This document shows, in pieces, positions 31,376 through 32,554 of a DNA stretch of 32,554 bases. The translations under genes were made by a program, and so were the position numbers. The stretch is from Blastococcus sp. GTDB lineage: Bacteria; Actinomycetota; Actinomycetes; Mycobacteriales; Geodermatophilaceae. The notes beneath the pieces are model-generated. The model was not told where the DNA came from. It was given only the letters and a program-made list of their open reading frames with translations, and ran no database searches. The stretch is from NCBI GenBank assembly GCA_025965695.1, contig JAOPWM010000109.1, forward strand, positions 1 to 32,554, written 5' to 3'. The number at the start of each line of letters is the position of its first letter. The stretch's first letter is position 1.

Positions 31376-32554
31376 TCAGGGCGCGGCGTCGAGGACCTCG
31401 TCGCGGGTGAAGCCCAGAACCTGGAGCACCGCGTCGAGGTAGGGCTGGTTGAGCGCCGTGTGCGCCTGCTCCCGCACGAACGGCTTGGCGTTGAACGCGA
31501 TGCCGAGGCCGGCGGTGTTCAGCATGTCCAGGTCGTTGGCGCCGTCCCCGACCGCGACGGTCTGCTCCAGCGGGATCCCGTACTGCGCCGCGAAGCGGGC
31601 CAGGGCGCGCGCTTTGCCGGGACGGTCGACGATCTCGCCGACCAGTCCGCCGGTGAGCTTGCCGTCGACGACCTCGAGGGTGTTCGCGGCCGCGAAGTCC
31701 AGGCCGAGCGCCTCGGCCAGTGGATCGGTGATCTGGGTGAAGCCGCCGCTGACGATGCCGCAGCGGAAGCCCAGCCGTTGCAGGGTGCGGATGAGGGTGC
31801 GCGCGCCGGGCGTGAGGACCAGTGCCTCCCGCACCTCGTCGAGCACCTCCACCGGCAGGCCGGCCAGGACGGCGACGCGGGCGCGCAACGATTCGGCGAA
31901 GTCCAGCTCACCGTTCATCGCCGCAGCCGTGATGCGGGCGACCTCGGCCGCGCGGCCGGCCCGGGCGGCGAGTTCGTCGATGACCTCCCCGCGCACCAGG
32001 GTGGAGTCGACGTCGAGCACGATCAGCCGCTTGCTCCGGCGGGCCAGCCCCACCTGTTCGACGGCGATGTCGGCGCCGGTGGCCGCAGCGACCGACGCCA
32101 GCGCCGTCCGCAGGGCCGTGGCCTCGGCGCCGGAGACGGTCAGCTCGAAGCTGGTCACCGGATAGTCCGAGAGCCGCCGGATGGCGTCGATGTTGCCGCC
32201 GATCCGGGCGATCGCATGGGCGGCCCCCGCGACGGCGTCCGGAGGGACGGGGCGGCCCAGCACGATCACGTGGTGCGGCCGGCCCGCGGGGGCGGTGACG
32301 GGCTCCGGGGTGGAGGCCGATTCGACCTGCACGGTCATGCCGGCCGCCGCAGCGACGTCACCCGCGAGCCGCCCCAGATGCGCCAGGAGCGCCCCCTCGT
32401 CGGCCGGAGGGGAATCGCCCACCGCCAGAGAGCCGACCACCACCCCCAGCACGAGGTGGCCGTGCACGACGACCTGCTCGACGTCGAGCACCTCCACGAC
32501 CGGGGCGCCGTCGGAGAACTCGGCCAGCGCCGAGAACAGCCGCGCCGTCACACC
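31376..32554 (-). CDS. serB: Phosphoserine phosphatase SerB with ACT domains (5' end outside window)
   Basis: The last step of serine synthesis, phosphoserine to serine. The HAD domain (last ~220 residues) carries LIVLDVDSTLVRGEVIDELA (DxDST, nucleophile), CGIVSGGFTQI (motif II Ser), the lysine in VDRPGKARAL, and VAVGDGANDLDML (motif IV). Upstream are two ACT-type regions (ARLFSALAEF to about residue 80, and HHVIVLGRPVPPDAVAGAAHAIARIGGNIDAIRRLS), as in M. tuberculosis SerB2, where serine feeds back. The frame stays open to the right edge, GVTARLF being the first residues seen, so the real start is further right. Confidence 0.95.
   Translation of the reverse strand, partial: GVTARLFSALAEFSDGAPVVEVLDVEQVVVHGHLVLGVVVGSLAVGDSPPADEGALLAHLGRLAGDVAAAAGMTVQVESASTPEPVTAPAGRPHHVIVLGRPVPPDAVAGAAHAIARIGGNIDAIRRLSDYPVTSFELTVSGAEATALRTALASVAAATGADIAVEQVGLARRSKRLIVLDVDSTLVRGEVIDELAARAGRAAEVARITAAAMNGELDFAESLRARVAVLAGLPVEVLDEVREALVLTPGARTLIRTLQRLGFRCGIVSGGFTQITDPLAEALGLDFAAANTLEVVDGKLTGGLVGEIVDRPGKARALARFAAQYGIPLEQTVAVGDGANDLDMLNTAGLGIAFNAKPFVREQAHTALNQPYLDAVLQVLGFTRDEVLDAAP

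Overview
The window comes from a very GC-rich actinobacterium. Third codon positions are almost all G or C, GTG starts are common, and many genes overlap by four bases (ATGA or GTGA). Gene content and order point to the Geodermatophilaceae (Blastococcus, Geodermatophilus, Modestobacter) or a close relative. That placement is inferred from style and synteny, not from a marker gene.

Left part (1-5400): phenylacetate degradation. paaA-paaB-paaC (minus strand, cut by the left edge) encode the ring-1,2-phenylacetyl-CoA epoxidase. They diverge from paaK (phenylacetate-CoA ligase), which is coupled to a TetR-family repressor gene. A CTGACC-4-GGTCAG operator lies in the divergent promoter. Next come an Hsp20 chaperone, the remnant of a second TetR gene, and an alpha/beta hydrolase.

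Middle part (5400-19400): ordinary accessory metabolism (NAD-dependent epimerase, acyl-CoA dehydrogenase plus hotdog thioesterase, STAS protein, aldo/keto reductase, histidine phosphatase, EAL phosphodiesterase, TetR regulator, DUF427 and DUF3618 proteins, tRNA-Leu(UAG), methyltransferase, LysX/MprF-type lysyl-phosphatidylglycerol synthase). Several decayed genes occur here: a VOC-family fragment, a frameshifted DUF3024 gene, and a duplicated block of about 206 bp flanking lysX.

Right part (19400-32554): a housekeeping block that largely follows the Mycobacterium tuberculosis Rv1330c-Rv1341 order: pncB, clpS, DUF2017, mec, cysO, cysM, murI, an MBL-fold hydrolase, rph, rdgB. Between the MBL gene and rph an extra segment is present (NHEJ polymerase, DUF4262, a shortened LtrA, a peroxiredoxin, YjbQ). 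The rhomboid gene expected between cysM and murI is replaced by a 77-residue protein gene. pncB-pncA form a nicotinamide salvage pair, and serB runs off the right edge.

The most unusual signal is a three-copy palindromic repeat (357-412, 697-752, 7717-7771). Its stems show compensatory base changes. Each copy lies a few bases 3' of a stop codon, and two copies are read in frame as the N-terminal extensions of PaaB and of the thioesterase. No CRISPR array, rRNA, insertion sequence or intact mobile element was seen.
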